The notes beneath the pieces are model-generated. The model saw only the letters and a list, made by a program, of their open reading frames with translations. It was not told the DNA's origin and searched no databases. Shown here piece by piece: positions 1 through 11,402 of a stretch of 64,000 bases of DNA. The position numbers and the translations under genes were made by a program. The stretch spans positions 23,478,199-23,542,198 of the forward strand of contig NC_045127.1 in the NCBI RefSeq assembly GCF_007655135.1, written 5' to 3'. Origin of the DNA: Punica granatum (Eukaryota; Streptophyta; Magnoliopsida; Myrtales; Lythraceae). Each line of letters opens with the position of its first letter. Position 1 is the first letter of the stretch.

Positions 1-1421
1 GTGCCTCTCTTTTGCCCTAACTTTTGCCTAGATCGCCCCGAGGGGTTTTCGACCTAGCAGGCTCGATTCTTTTCTCTCTCGAGTTTGCAAGGGCGAAGGG
101 TTCGAATAATTCGACCTCCGAGTGCGTTGTGTTCTGTCTCCGTCGAGGAGTTGCGTTTGCTGCTTCCCCTTTTTGTCGGGGTTTGTTGATTCTTCTTTGA
201 ATTGGCGGTGCCGGAGTTTTATATCTCGACGGTACCTTGTTTTGTTCATTGACGGGTTTTTCCCGCGTCTTTTCTCTCTCTCTTCATTGGCGGGTTTTTC
301 CCGCTTCTTTTCGCTCTGTGTCTTTTTCCTTGCAGCTGGGTTTATTTTGTGCCTCGTGTATTTCTTGAAAACTCCTCGACTTTGCATTGCGTGGTTGCTT
401 TAGTGTGCCTTGCCCCATTTTGTGAAGGTCGGCCTTTCATGGAGATTTGGCTTCAGGATATTCGGAAGCCGAACTTCGTGTTGCTCGTCCTTGCAAACTT
501 TACAAATGATTTCCCCTATCGTCTAAGAAGAAGAATAAGATTTTCCCAGGGATGCAGGTGACCGAGGTTGCCCCGGCATGGGTGTTGAACGCGGATGCCG
601 TTCCTGACCGTGGAGGATGCCCCTAGGAGGATAGGTGCTCTTGAAGTCGGCGTACGTGCTTTGCTTCGGGGGCCATGCTTGCTATCGACTGAGATGGTTG
701 GGTTGACAGCATGTGACTCACTTAGTCGTTTTTGTCTTAGGCTTCGTTAAAAGGGGGTACTTCCACATCAAGCCTCTTTCTTGTCAAAGTATAGGGAGAG
801 AGACCTGATAAGAGTTCTCGTGGAAGTGCGAACCCGTGTATCGCTCTTCGCCTGTAGCCGGCGTGCCCCTGTGAAGTATGACGAAGAAGATGATGTATTA
901 GGTGATTATACGGTGAAGTATGTGGTAAGAAATGTAAGGTGGACCCATGGAAAGTTCCCTCATCCAGCGCGCGACCCATGGGGTGCCGCGCGTGGGGGAC
1001 ACTCAATTTCGAGATTTAGTCATCGCCACCCCAGAGTGGGCAGACCGTTGCTAGGGGCCACATAGGTGTACTTTCCCCAATTGCTGGTTGGCATGCGCAG
1101 CCGTCCTAGGGAAGGCTCGAGAAGCTGGATCCCATGAGGACAGACGAATCGAACAATTCCGACAGAACCAACAGGGCATCTTCAGGGCTATCCTAGTGCG
1201 CCCGTGAAGGGCTCGTTCATGTCGGGAGCTTGTTTGGGAATGCACATAAATGTAAAAGAGAGTTTAGGGAAGGGTGCATGTTGCCCCAGTGGCTAGTTGA
1301 TGGCCATAGTGGATGGTGGGCAGGATTCATTCTCCGATCGGAGATGTGACCGTGCTAGTGACTTTCGCGGCGGGTGGGCAGGGCCATGCTCTGTTCGTCG
1401 GAGATGTTGCTTGTGATCTTT

Positions 1422-2300
1422 TGCGGTTGAAGGATTAGACTTGCTCCTCGGAGTATCGCTTGGATGAATTTGAATCCAAGTTGATTTTGGATTTCAGATG
1501 AGCCTGAAAACAGTAAACGCGAGGTGTCAAAACCTGAAAGTAGTAAATGCGGGGCCGGAGCTCAAAAGCAGCAAATGCGGGACCGAGGCTCGACGAGGGC
1601 CGAAACCCAAAGTGGTGTCAAAGCCCAAAAGTGGGGCCGGAGCCTGATGAGGGCCGAAACCCAAAAGTAAATGCAAGGCTGGAGCCCGATGCAGGGCCAG
1701 AGCTCGATGCGGGGCCGAAGCCTAATGCAGTAAATGCGGGGCTGGAGCCCGATGCAGGCCCGGAACCCGATGCGATAAATGCGGGATTGATAGGAAAGTG
1801 CAAGAGATGCAAAAGTAAAGGTCAATGCTGAGGAACAGTGCAGGGCACTGCAAAGCGGTGACTCTGATTTTTCTTGCGGTCTTGCTTTGTGAAGCAAGGA
1901 TGGGGACTTAGTGTTGAAATCCCAAGGAGCTGGATGAGAGACGTTTGTTGTCTCAATTGCGGTCGCCCAGTATTCAGGCTGTCTTCTTGTCGAGAATTTC
2001 CTGCAATGGGAAAAGAAAACAATGAAAGAGCATAAACTGATCAAGATTTCAATGCACGAGTGTAGGGAAGCGAACGGGCCTGGTAGGTGTCGTGCGAGCA
2101 CACCAAGAGACATGCATTGATATGTTAAGCATGCGTGTATGAGTTGGTGTGAACGTGCATGGACATGTGTGAGGCGCGCTTAGTCGCTAGTAGATGCGCA
2201 AGATCTTGCGGAGAGATGTGCATATGATCATGCGGTGATGCTCTCCGCGAAGGTTTGCACGACTCGCCGGACATGCGGGGTGAGTTGGAGCTGTCGCCTG
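1422..2300 (-). repeat. Extra ~880 bp block inside copy A with short direct repeats at its ends
   Basis: Copy B runs continuously through the stretch equivalent to copy A on both sides of this block (around 49865-49890). In copy A the same sequence is interrupted, and the flanks carry a similar 17 bp motif at 1406-1422 and 2293-2309 (reverse strand AAAGATCACAAGCAAC / AAAGATCACAGGCGAC). The block holds a second copy of the motif around TTTTCCCATTGCAGG (~2000-2012) and a minisatellite that in copies B and C lies just before the 3' LTR. It therefore looks like a duplication or transfer of internal sequence, not foreign DNA. Confidence 0.55.
1504..1795 (-). repeat. Degenerate minisatellite of copy A
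   Basis: On the minus strand, units of roughly 29-30 bp run along the theme GCATTTACTGC followed by a GGCTTCGGCCC-like box. The same theme occurs in copy C (62466-62715) and, with a drifted consensus, in copy B (53045-54010). Overlapping open frames here are a by-product of the repeat. Confidence 0.7.
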
Positions 2301-3764
2301 TGATCTTTCATGGAGGGATCGGTCTTGAGTGTTTGGAGTCCAAGGAGGTAGCAGAGAAGTGTTTCCTGTCTCGATTGTGGCCGTTTTGGATTCAGGTTGC
2401 CTTCTTGTCGGTTATTTCCTCCAATGGGAAAAGAGAACGATGAAAGAGCAAACTATGCTCGCAATTTTAACGCAAAAGTGTAGGGGATCGAACTAGCCTG
2501 GTAGGCGTCGTGCGAGCGTGCCGGGGGTGTATGCACGGGTAAAGTGAAAGCATGCTCGCACGACGCGGAAGGACACACTCGGTTGTGCTGGTGGATGTAC
2601 TCAGTTGCGCGAAGGGACGTGTGCGCGATCACGCGATGACGCTTAGTTGCGTGAGATTAGTGAGAAGTTGGCTTTGCCAAGGAAGGTGCATTGGTCCTCG
2701 GGTCACGACTTGCCTTGCCGTGAAAGTCGTGATTAGTCTACCTGCGAAGAAGGTCTTCACTCACTTGCATGGTGGGACGTTAGCTGTTATGCAAAACAGT
2801 AAATGAGTAGGATACATGCAATGCGTGAGTTTTTTCAAAACTAATGCCGCCATTCACATTGACTCAAAACGATCAAAGTACAATGTAAATTTTGTAAAAT
2901 AAAGCCCTAATCCAGTCTTCCATCACACTCGGAGTTTAAGCGAGCTCCTGATTGCATTTTTGTAGTTTGGCATGGGTCGGAGTAAGCTCCCTCTGAGGTT
3001 ATGGTTGGCCGACCAGTTCCACATATTTCTCAGCAGCTTACCGACGAAGGTGATTGATCCTGTTGTTGGTGAGGTCGACTATGATGGATGTGCCAGAAGT
3101 GGGGGGTGTCCTAGCAGGTGTGCCGGTCTTGGTTTGTGGAGATTCGGTGGGAACCTCGTGTGTTGACGGACTTTGTCGAGGCACGAACAAGAGGCCGAGC
3201 AAGGCGTCTCTTACCAAGACGAAATGAAGACTGACTTAGGACTCATCCATATGAATGACACCCTATTTTTGTAAAACATATGATGCATGTGTGCGGAAAA
3301 AGTAAATGCCCATGGCTTAATACAAATTACAAGGTACATCGCTCTTGAAATAGAAAAGACTCAAGTGGCACGCAGGCCGACTCAACGGACTGTTCGTCGA
3401 AGCCGGGTTGGAGGATGGCGTGGAGCTCCTGCAGAATGCATGGTTTTAGTACTACAGGGACCGTGCTACGTAAGGATGGGGGTTCCCGACTCAAGGGTGT
3501 CAATTCCTTGAAACCGAGCGGGATTCTTTTCAAGGCCTAAGCGGCAGTCGAACTGCGCGCCGTACCCCTACTTCGAACCCCTATCTAACCTATGCTCCTA
3601 TTACCGGTCGTGGGACGCGACCCATAGGTACCTATAAGCTAGTATGATATGCAATGCGTGTGCGGAAAATAAAAGTGCGTAAAGTAGATAAGCGAAAAAT
3701 TGCGGAAAGCGATAAATAAACAAGCAAACAAAGCAAGCGGGAACGAGCCCGAACCCTCTAAAAA

Positions 3765-3782
3765 TCCCCAGTGGAGTCGCCA
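3765..3782 (-). other. Primer-binding site of copy A
   Basis: Reading the minus strand, the LTR end GGGTGCGCACA is followed after AGC by TGGCGACTCCACTGGGGA. TGG at the start fits pairing to the CCA end of a tRNA. From memory this resembles the tRNA-Arg-type PBS reported for Ogre/Tat elements; the tRNA was not verified. Confidence 0.6.
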
Positions 3783-5743
3783 AGCTGTGCGCACCCGAAT
3801 TTCGTCTCGTCGGGGCACGCAATGCGCGCGCCTAAATGCAACGCGGCTTGGGAGTGTCCACCTTCCCGGGGACGCGCGGCGGACGCACGTGAGAAGGAGT
3901 CGCCACTTGCCATTTTACGACCCAAGAGTCGAGGGCCGGCAAGTTTCCCGGGTCTAGGGGTACGGGGTACACCTAATATGCTAAGGCAATGGTCTTGTAC
4001 GGAACCGGAAATTCCGAATTCGGGGGTTCTATTACGTGTGGGCCTATATCCCACACGCCCTTTCGGTACTCTAGCTTGCTAGGCTTGCCCTTTTATTTAT
4101 TTACCACATGATTAAGTTCCGCTCATCTTACGCGTTTTGACACTGTAAATTCGAAGGAACACTCCGACCGTCCACTTTCCGACCGGGATTATTACATGAC
4201 TAAATATGCATCGTAAAACCCTTACATTGTTCTCTCAAATATAAATTACAATGACTGAATCCCGGTTGGTTCGTGTTCGGCCGTTATTTCACTCATGCTC
4301 ACCGTATGGTTTAGAAAAGACCGAAATCGAAAATAATGCAACGCGGGCTCATGGAGCCGGTGGTCGGGTCCGACCGGACCGACGGATAACAGAAGAATCG
4401 TTTGATTCTTGAGACAGCCGTGGGACAGGTCGAGCTCCCGGGTCATGTCCTGACCACGACTCATTCATCCTATCGAGTTGCCTTTCCACTTAGACATCAC
4501 TAAGATTGGGACGTTGAGTCGAGGCAAGACTCGATGCCGCACTCGGGTTGCGCGCTCTCAATGTGCATGGGCGTTGGACCCCGTGATATCGTTTCCTATG
4601 AGTTCAGGCTTGAACCGCGATGAATACAACAAATAACAGAAAAGTACATGTTGCAAAGAGCACGTATTATCATGTTGCATACACATAATTACATAAACAA
4701 AATTATTTAAACGAGGCATGTGCGTTATCGGTGGGGAATCCAAGTAGGAAAAGCGATTGGATATCTTTGGAAAATGTCCAGAGGACTGAATTGAACGATT
4801 TTAAAAGATGGGGGACCGATTTGGAAATTCCGAAAGTTTGGGGACTGATTTGCAAATTCTAAGAGTTTGGGGACTAATTTGAAAATTCCAACAGGTGGGG
4901 GACTTATTTGTAAATTTCGAAAGATGGGGGACTGATTTATAAATTCCGAAAGATGGGGGACTGATTTGCAAATCATAAAAGATGGGGACTGATTTGTAAA
5001 AAAAACTACTGAAAATGCCCTAGGACTTATTTGAAATGAAATTGAAAATCAGGACTGATCTGAAAGATAAAAAAAGGCCCGAGGACTAAACTGAAATAAC
5101 TCGGAAAGTTTCTTGGAATGCTAGAACAATTCTGGAAAATTCAAGGACTGATTGAAAAATGATAAAGTGACCGGGGCTTGATTGAAAATGATTTTGAAAT
5201 TCGGGGCAGATCTTAAAAAATAAAATACGTCCTATGGACTGAAATGTGACGAAACAGAAAGTTCGTAAAATCGAGTTCGGGAAAAATCCGATCACCCACG
5301 CGACTCAAGAACATACACTGCACATCATATCCATCAAGCAAACAATAATATTCAGGAAATGAGCCCTAATCATGCCACTAAGTTGAGAATTTACCTAGTT
5401 CGGAAAGTTGAGGGGTGATTCTGTAAATAAAAAAATAAAAAAAAGTCAAAGATATGCTGGGTGAGTTTGACCGGGCCGGTCTGAACAGTATCGGGCCGGT
5501 CTGAGCTGGATTGGGCCGAACTCCGATGGAATGGACTGGGCCGAATGGAAGATTGGGCTTCGGAAGGATGGATGGGCCGAAGTTGGCGGACTGGGCCGGA
5601 CCTGCAACAGAGAAATAATGGGCTAGTCCCGAGATGCGGGATAGGGCCTTCAAGAGTCGGGCTGGACCGTTGCCGAGTCGGGTTTGGGCTGTTTTGGCTT
5701 GCACAGACCCGAATGGTAGCAACAGACCCGACTGGAAGGGTGG

Positions 5744-6216
5744 ACAGGCCCGACTGGCACAAGTCGGGTCGGACGTCGCCACGGAGGCTCCCGATGGAAT
5801 TTTGAGGCAAAGTCGGCGGAATTGGACTCCTAACTGACTGAGGAGCACAGTGATAGGTGGCTCGTAGCGAGATTCAACCCGAACTGACCCGTGCGTCCCT
5901 TCAAAGTTCGGATCAGAAAAGACGACCAGAGGAACAGGCCCGACTGGCACAAGTCGGGTCGGACGTCGCCACGGAGGCTCCCGATGGAATTTTGAGGCAA
6001 GGTCGGCGGCATTGGAATCCTAACTGACTGAGGAGCACAGTGATAGGTGGCTCGTAGCGAGATTCAACCCGAACTGACCCGTGCGTCCCTTCAAAGTTCG
6101 GATCAGAAAAGACGACCAGAGGAACAGGCCCGACTGGCACAAGTCGGGTCGGACGTCGCCACGGAGGCTCCCGATGGAATTTTGAGGCAAGGTCGGCGGC
6201 ATTGGAATCCTAACTG
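5744..6216 (-). repeat. 190 bp tandem repeat, about 2.5 copies, in the copy A LTR
   Basis: The motif ACAGGCCCGACTGGCAC recurs at 5744, 5934 and 6124, a period of 190 bp. Units are almost identical (for example AAAGTCGGCGGAATTGG versus AAGGTCGGCGGCATTGG), indicating recent duplication compared with the rest of the element. Several minus-strand open frames of 60-190 codons are created by the repeat and are not genes. Confidence 0.9.
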
Positions 6217-6511
6217 ACTGAGGATCGTGCCTGCAGTGGTTTCATGAAGATTAGACATGTCTATTTGCCTGAGAGATGCAAAGAAAACCGGTAAAAACTG
6301 GAAAAATCTGTAAAAGGAGAAAAGAGAGAAATGGCGGTGGTGCGCGGTTGAGCGGCTCTCGGCACGTGACCACCTCGTCACGGGGGAGAGTGAGGGTCAT
6401 GAGGAACCCTTAGGAAATGATGGCACGACTTGCCATAGTCGTGAGGTGGTGGAAATGTCGAGGAAGCCCGGGAAAACCGTGAATATGTCCTCTGGACAGG
6501 GCGATTTTGGC

Positions 6512-6806
6512 AAGCTGGAAGCTTCAAATCACAAGACTAACATCGGAAATGGACTCAGGAGGTCGAATGCATGTGGGATATGAAGTTTGGTCAAGTTTGG
6601 ATCGGGTTGGGTGGCGGTCGCCGGAAAACGGTGGAGTTTTCCGTTCTGGACAGTGTTGATTAGGCCATTTAGAAGCCTCAAATCGCAAAACTAACACCGG
6701 AAATGGACTCAGGAGGTCGAATGCATGTGGGAAATGAAGTTTGGTCAAGTTTGGATCGGGTTGGGTGGCGGTCGCCGGAAAACGGTGAAGTTTTTTCGGC
6801 GGTTGC
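6512..6806 (-). repeat. 154 bp tandem duplication in the copy A LTR
   Basis: GGACTCAGGAGGTCGAATGC occurs at 6551 and 6705, 154 bp apart, and the surrounding sequence through GGTCGCCGGAAAACGGTG is repeated nearly exactly. Two copies. Confidence 0.85.
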
Positions 6807-7077
6807 GTTTTCTTTTTTTTTCTCTTTCCCCCCAAGATCCCGAGAATGAGCTGCCCCAAAACAAGGAGGATTCTCCTCCCTTTAATTGCCAATTTTGCCG
6901 GGATTTCCGCAGATTTCGGGGAGGAAATCGCGGAGATTCCGAATTTCCGGATCCGGTCGGCGGCTGCCCGGCCTTCCGGAACAGTAATTTTTTTTTTTTT
7001 TTTAGAAAAGGTAATAAATTGGGAAATGATAATTTTGCCCCCCCTTGGAGCCGGTGGACCGAAATTAGGTGCTGACA

Positions 7078-7754
7078 CTATACATCACAATTTGAGAAAC
7101 AAGTTCACCACACATCATATTTTCAAAAAAATTCACAACACATCACGAATTTTTTTAAATTTTCACTGTATATCATATCGTTATTTTTCTTCCAAAATTA
7201 GATTGAATGGTAATATTACGACATTTTTTAGGGATACTATAGCATAAAAGAAAACTTGAGGGATTTAAACAAAATTAAATGAAGAATAAAAAATTTTATA
7301 AAAAGGCAAAAGGAAAGGGCATTGGGGGGGCCTCGCCGGCCACCCGGCACCCCCGTGGAGTTGGATCCCTCAAATTGGGGGGCCGGGGGTGCCCTCGTCG
7401 GCAATCGACCCCCCAATTGGGGTTGCTGGCCTGGTCTGAGTCGGACGGCGACCCCAATTGGGGATCGACTACCGCAGGGGTGCCGGGTGGCCGACGGGGT
7501 CCCCCGATGCCCCTTCCTTTTCCTTTTCTTTTATTTTTTTTTACATTTTTCATTTAATTTCGTTTAAATCCCTCAAGTTTTCCTTTGTGCAAAGTATCTC
7601 TAAAAATATCGTAACGTTACCATTCAATTCCATTATGGACGAAAAAGTAATGATATGATATGCGGTGAAAATTTAACAAAATTTCGCGATGTGTCGTGAA
7701 AAGTTTTGAAAATATGATTTGCAGTGAAATTGTTTCTCAAACTATAATGTCTAG
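7078..7754. mobile_element. Long near-palindromic (foldback or long-TIR) element, left end cut by copy A
   Basis: Two arms of about 340 bp are inverted copies: 7078-7290 (AATTTGAGAAACAAG..., GAGGGATTTAAAC) matches the reverse of 7555-7754 (GTTTAAATCCCTC..., TTGTTTCTCAAACT). The GC-rich centre (7320-7520) continues the symmetry, with GGCCACCCGGCACCCC opposite GGGGTGCCGGGTGGCC and repeated CCAATTGGGG cores. No transposase is present. The left arm starts exactly at the LTR boundary 7077/7078, so copy A probably inserted into this element. A Mutator-type long-TIR or foldback origin is inferred. Confidence 0.75.
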
Positions 7755-7879
7755 TGGCATTTTCCCTTAATAGTATATGGCATTTTCCCGACCCTTTGTC
7801 TTAGGATTAGTCAGTTCTAATCATGACAATTACTTTTTTTGTTAAATTACTAACCCATTTAACAAATTTTTGTTCGTCA

Positions 7880-9000
7880 TTGGTGATAGAAGTTGATTTA
7901 GACTCTTTAATGATGAGCTGCCTTCTCGGGTCTTCATATATTAGAGCGGCCAATAGAACGACGTGTCTTTCCAACTGTTGCAACTTGTGAGGGACGGTTT
8001 CCAACCAAAGCTTGTTGATATAGAAATTGTATTTGTTGAGGCTCGGTTCATGCTCGACCTCTCCCAAACGACCCTTATTAACTCCCAAGGTAGTGAGTAT
8101 ACGCTGTCTGGTTGGCTAGATGAGGCTGATCGAAGTCTGTTTCAGCAATCCTTAAAGAATGCTTGAGCGAGATGGAGCGTAGACTGTGTTACGATGCGCC
8201 CATATATGCTCCTTTCAATTGTGAAGAAGATTTTTCTTGAAGGAATGAACAATTATAAGGGAGTCAAAATAACATGGATTATATCGGTCAAGATGGAGAT
8301 GAGAAGGGTTAAGGCATACATGTTCGAGCAATATGCAGATATGATGAGGAAATGTGAGGCGAAATCCAAATGTTCTGTATGGGTGGGTTGCAGCAGACAC
8401 CGGTTGCTTAAGGATTGGAGTGACCTTCGAGTTCCCTGGACAAGTTAGCCTCTCTCATTATGGATCCAGAATTGTTTTTGCTACGATCAAGTGCCCTCTT
8501 ATTAAGTCTATTTATGTTTTTTTTTTTCTTGTTTTGAACTCCTCATTACTATTTATGTTAGGGCAATATCTCCTCAACTCTTTTTTTTTTTTGTTAACTA
8601 GAGTATAAACATCGGAAGAGGTCAAAAACTTCCTCTACTGAATTTTTCACAAAGTTGAACTTGATTTTTAGCATTACTTTTTTAGTGCTTTAAATTGTGA
8701 AGATGATGAGAATGGAGTGAAACATTTGCTGTTATGTTGTGCTATCATTGGGAATCCTGATGTAGTTTATCCAACAACCAAACAGTTGGCTCTGAGCTTT
8801 GACAATTTTGACAATGATGTTGATGGTATCAATCATCCAACCCGCTTTACAATTTGGAGCACAAACATGAATACCCACATGTTCCCTGAATATGTGGTTA
8901 GTTTCAAAGTCAAAGGGAGGTAGTGGCCAATTCTATCTATTCTTATCTCCTCTAATTACGAGTAAATCAACCTGCTATGAGGTATAAATTTGTATGTATT
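7880..9000 (+). pseudogene. RCD1/SRO-family (WWE + PARP-like) gene remnant
   Basis: Three blocks in order resemble the plant SRO family (similar to RCD-one), nuclear stress and hormone regulators with a WWE domain followed by an inactive PARP-like domain. Block 1 (about 7900-8166) is WWE-like: an F-x-Y-x-SG segment, then VRDGF, MLDL and GWLDEADRSLF. It carries two in-frame TAG codons (about 7939 and 7954), the second where the family usually has the W after SG. Block 2 (8194-8505) holds KIFLEGM, a MFEQYADMMRK helix and a VWVGCS strand. Block 3 (about 8680-8923) begins after TTTTTTAG and contains ENGVKHLLLC, GNPDVVYP, DFDNDVDG-like and NMNTHMFPEYVVSFK. A TAG follows where the family continues towards an RST domain. 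Intron-like spacing is kept, so this is an unprocessed relic. Assignment is from memory of the family. Confidence 0.75.
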
Positions 9001-9841
9001 TGTGAATCTATAAACAAACTAATTGTTGATTATGTGACGGACTATTTGACTAGCAAAGAACTAGATAATGAGGCACTGAAGCATTTAATTGGTAAGCCTT
9101 TATCCAATATTTGTACACTATCCATCATATAATGATCATACAAGAGAATTGTCTAAAATCATCTTTTGTCTTCTCCTTTCGACTTGCTAACAAGTGGTTG
9201 ATTTTTCGCATATTCTCATGCTTCCGCTGTGGTAAACTATATATTTTGCAATAATTAAGACTTAAAAAATATTAGATATAGTATGTCTCTAATTAACAAA
9301 ATTCTACTAATCCTTTAAGTGCCCTTATATTTAGCTTTCAAATATATTTTCCTTATGTTCTTTAAGTATTCTAACACAAACTTTTGGATTTGTAATTGTT
9401 TTCGTAAACACTTATATCCCTTAGAAATTATTAAGAAAAAAAACTTTTCAAATCTCTAGACTTTGAATTATTTCTTTCTTATTTAAATTTACATCAATTT
9501 TTTTTATTTTAATTATCAATTTAGTGCAGTCAATAGATTAAGCAAAGGGAAATAATATTAAAGTAGTCAAGACATGATAAAATTGAATATAAAATTCATT
9601 CAGTGCAATCGGACCCTGATTATTTGAATGCACCATGTACCTTAATCTTAATGAAAGAGAGCCTTGTTGCTGGTCTAAGTGGGAAGACAAGGAAAGTTCA
9701 TATTACTCGAAATAAGATTTTGATTGAACTATTTGAGATTGTAATGAATAAGTTATAAACATTATTTTTCTGAGATATTATTGCTTTCATTTTCATTGAA
9801 CTATTTGAGATTGTAATGTACTCTCCTCATGAATTCATTTA
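9001..9841. other. AT-rich intergenic stretch
   Basis: No coding region, RNA gene or clear repeat seen. A possible tail of the SRO relic (codons reading INKLIVDYVTDYL, about 9015-9055) is too weak to call. Confidence 0.5.
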
Positions 9842-10054
9842 TGCTCCGTTTGGTTTCGCAGTTAAAATTTTTGGTTTCGCAGTTAAAATTATAAAAATTT
9901 TAACTATAACTAAACATACTACACAACAAAAATACACATTTTCCAAATAAAAAATTTTAATTTTAACTTTAACTCAACACACTACACAATCATTTGTCAT
10001 TTTCCACAATCAAAATCAAAATTACTTTAACTCTGAAACCAAACGCACTTTAGG
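9842..10054. mobile_element. MITE-like element
   Basis: Starts GCTCCGTTTGGTTTC and ends GAAACCAAACGCAC, giving an imperfect terminal inverted repeat around CGTTTGGTTTC, with AT-rich non-coding sequence between. No obvious target duplication could be fixed by eye. Confidence 0.5.
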
Positions 10055-10094
10055 TTTTATGACACACACTTAAGAGGTCCCATCGATCACTTCC

Positions 10095-10385
10095 TCCTTA
10101 TTTGGTTTCACAAACCGATTTTAACTTTAGTTTTAACTCTACTCCACTTAAATCCACTCATCTTCAATTCAACAATACAATCATTACTTTCTCTTAACTA
10201 TTCATTACTTTCTCTCAACTATTGATTACTTTTTTCAAAATTCAACAACACAATCATTATTTTCTCTCAACCATTCATTACTTTTTCACACTTTTTCTCA
10301 TAATTCAACAATACAATCATTACAACTCAATTAAAATTAAAACTTAACTCAACTTAACTCTAAAATCAAACACATCATTAGATTT
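10095..10385. mobile_element. Second MITE-like element, related ends
   Basis: Begins TTATTTGGTTTCACAAACC and ends with AACTCTAAAATCAAACACATC, whose reverse complement resembles the start. The interior is a run of AACTCAACTT and CATTACTTTCTC variants. Ends are imprecise. Confidence 0.4.
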
Positions 10386-11402
10386 CGGTTTTCCTCCCAA
10401 ATAATACAATAATAATAAACCATCTACTTTAGTATCAACTAGTTGACGCCCTTTTTTTCAATTTTTATGTGATCCCATATAAAAAATCGACACATATATC
10501 ATACGAATTAAAGGTAGATTAAAAAAAATGTTCAAATGCTATGTATTCTATAGAGTAAAAATAAATCATGATGACAAAAGAACATATACTAATATTATAG
10601 AAATACGAATATCATATGTTCGGGTTGCAAACCGACTTCGTTAGATTGTTTTGAATTTTGCTTGGGGATCGGATGGAATGTGAGTCGCCGCTATGTTGTT
10701 TTAAAGGCTGGTAAGCCACATAGTAATCCACAAAAAGGGTCATGATACTAACCTCCTAGGGGATTAAGAGTCGGTCTTCATCCTAATATTCAAATACGAG
10801 GATCCTCTTACGATTATATGGCTCGCAAGCCATAACCTTGCCTGAATCGCTATTAGCCAGCCTACTTTCTAACTTGCCCATCTTAAATTGAAGTCCAATT
10901 ATTTCTCATAAAGCGTCAATGCCTTAATATGAGGATTAGTAGTACTTTATTAGTTTAGAAAGAATTGTTGTTGGTGCTTGGCAGTTTTAGGGTGGTGGTA
11001 AAGCTGCTTACGATTGTTCTTGATTGAAGAACTCTTATGATGTGTATTGCATGAAGCAATAAAAGTGTCCTTGTACCACATTTTTCTTTGATGTTTAGAA
11101 CTCTTGCATTGTCTTTCTCAATGATTCTAAACTAAAGTAAAACGGCACGACCAAAACTAAATAAGAAATTTAAACCATAACATTAAAACAAAACACCATC
11201 AAATGATACGTACCCCATTGTCAAGTATACCAAAAAGTATAAGATCACTTGCGACCAGAATTGATATCTTGCTTCGCAAAAAGAGACTGTAAGTGATGTC
11301 CTAAATCTGCATATTTTATGTTTTCTAGAAGAACCCCCTATTGATCTTGCTTCACACTATTCCAGAGCCGTATGAGCTGGTTTTGGATTTGTTGACTTTT
11401 GA
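10386..11402. other. Intergenic, possible old LTR debris
   Basis: AT-rich. The part around 10640-10870 (GAGTCGCCGCTATG, then GGATTAAGAGTCGGTC) is less AT-rich and reads like decayed retrotransposon leader, but nothing firm can be assigned. Confidence 0.3.

Larger units (their letters stand above)
1..7077 (-). mobile_element. Large non-autonomous LTR retrotransposon, copy A (partial, minus strand)
   Basis: The 5' LTR occupies 3786-7077 and the internal region runs from 3785 down past the left edge, so the 3' LTR is outside the window. Identity comes from the match, in reverse orientation, to copy B: for example 1-400 matches the reverse complement of about 50930-51380, 2290-2450 matches 49735-49900, and 3560-4130 matches the reverse of about 48100-48640. 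The internal part has no gag, protease, reverse transcriptase or integrase, so the element must have been mobilised in trans (LARD-like or Tat/Ogre-derived; the lineage is inferred). Open frames inside it are short and compositional. Copy A is clearly diverged from copy B, above all in the outer half of the LTR. Confidence 0.8.
3786..7077 (-). repeat. 5' LTR of copy A
   Basis: Bounded by TGTCAGCACC (minus strand, from 7077) and GGGTGCGCACA (ending 3786), so TG...CA, about 3.29 kb. The inner half (about 3786-5300) matches the inner half of the copy B LTRs, including the degenerate series of CAGTCC...GAACTTT blocks. The outer half is different sequence apart from the first ~25 bases, and contains two tandem duplications of its own (5744-6216 and 6512-6806). 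Confidence 0.75.

Noticed and set aside
1562..2113. Minus-strand 183-codon frame
   Set aside because: Runs through the copy A minisatellite; compositional.
5378..6140. Minus-strand frames of 75-190 codons
   Set aside because: Generated by the 190 bp tandem repeat in the copy A LTR; the same peptide appears twice.
7279..7557. Overlapping frames on both strands in the palindrome core
   Set aside because: GC-rich inverted repeat gives the same peptide on both strands; no family match.
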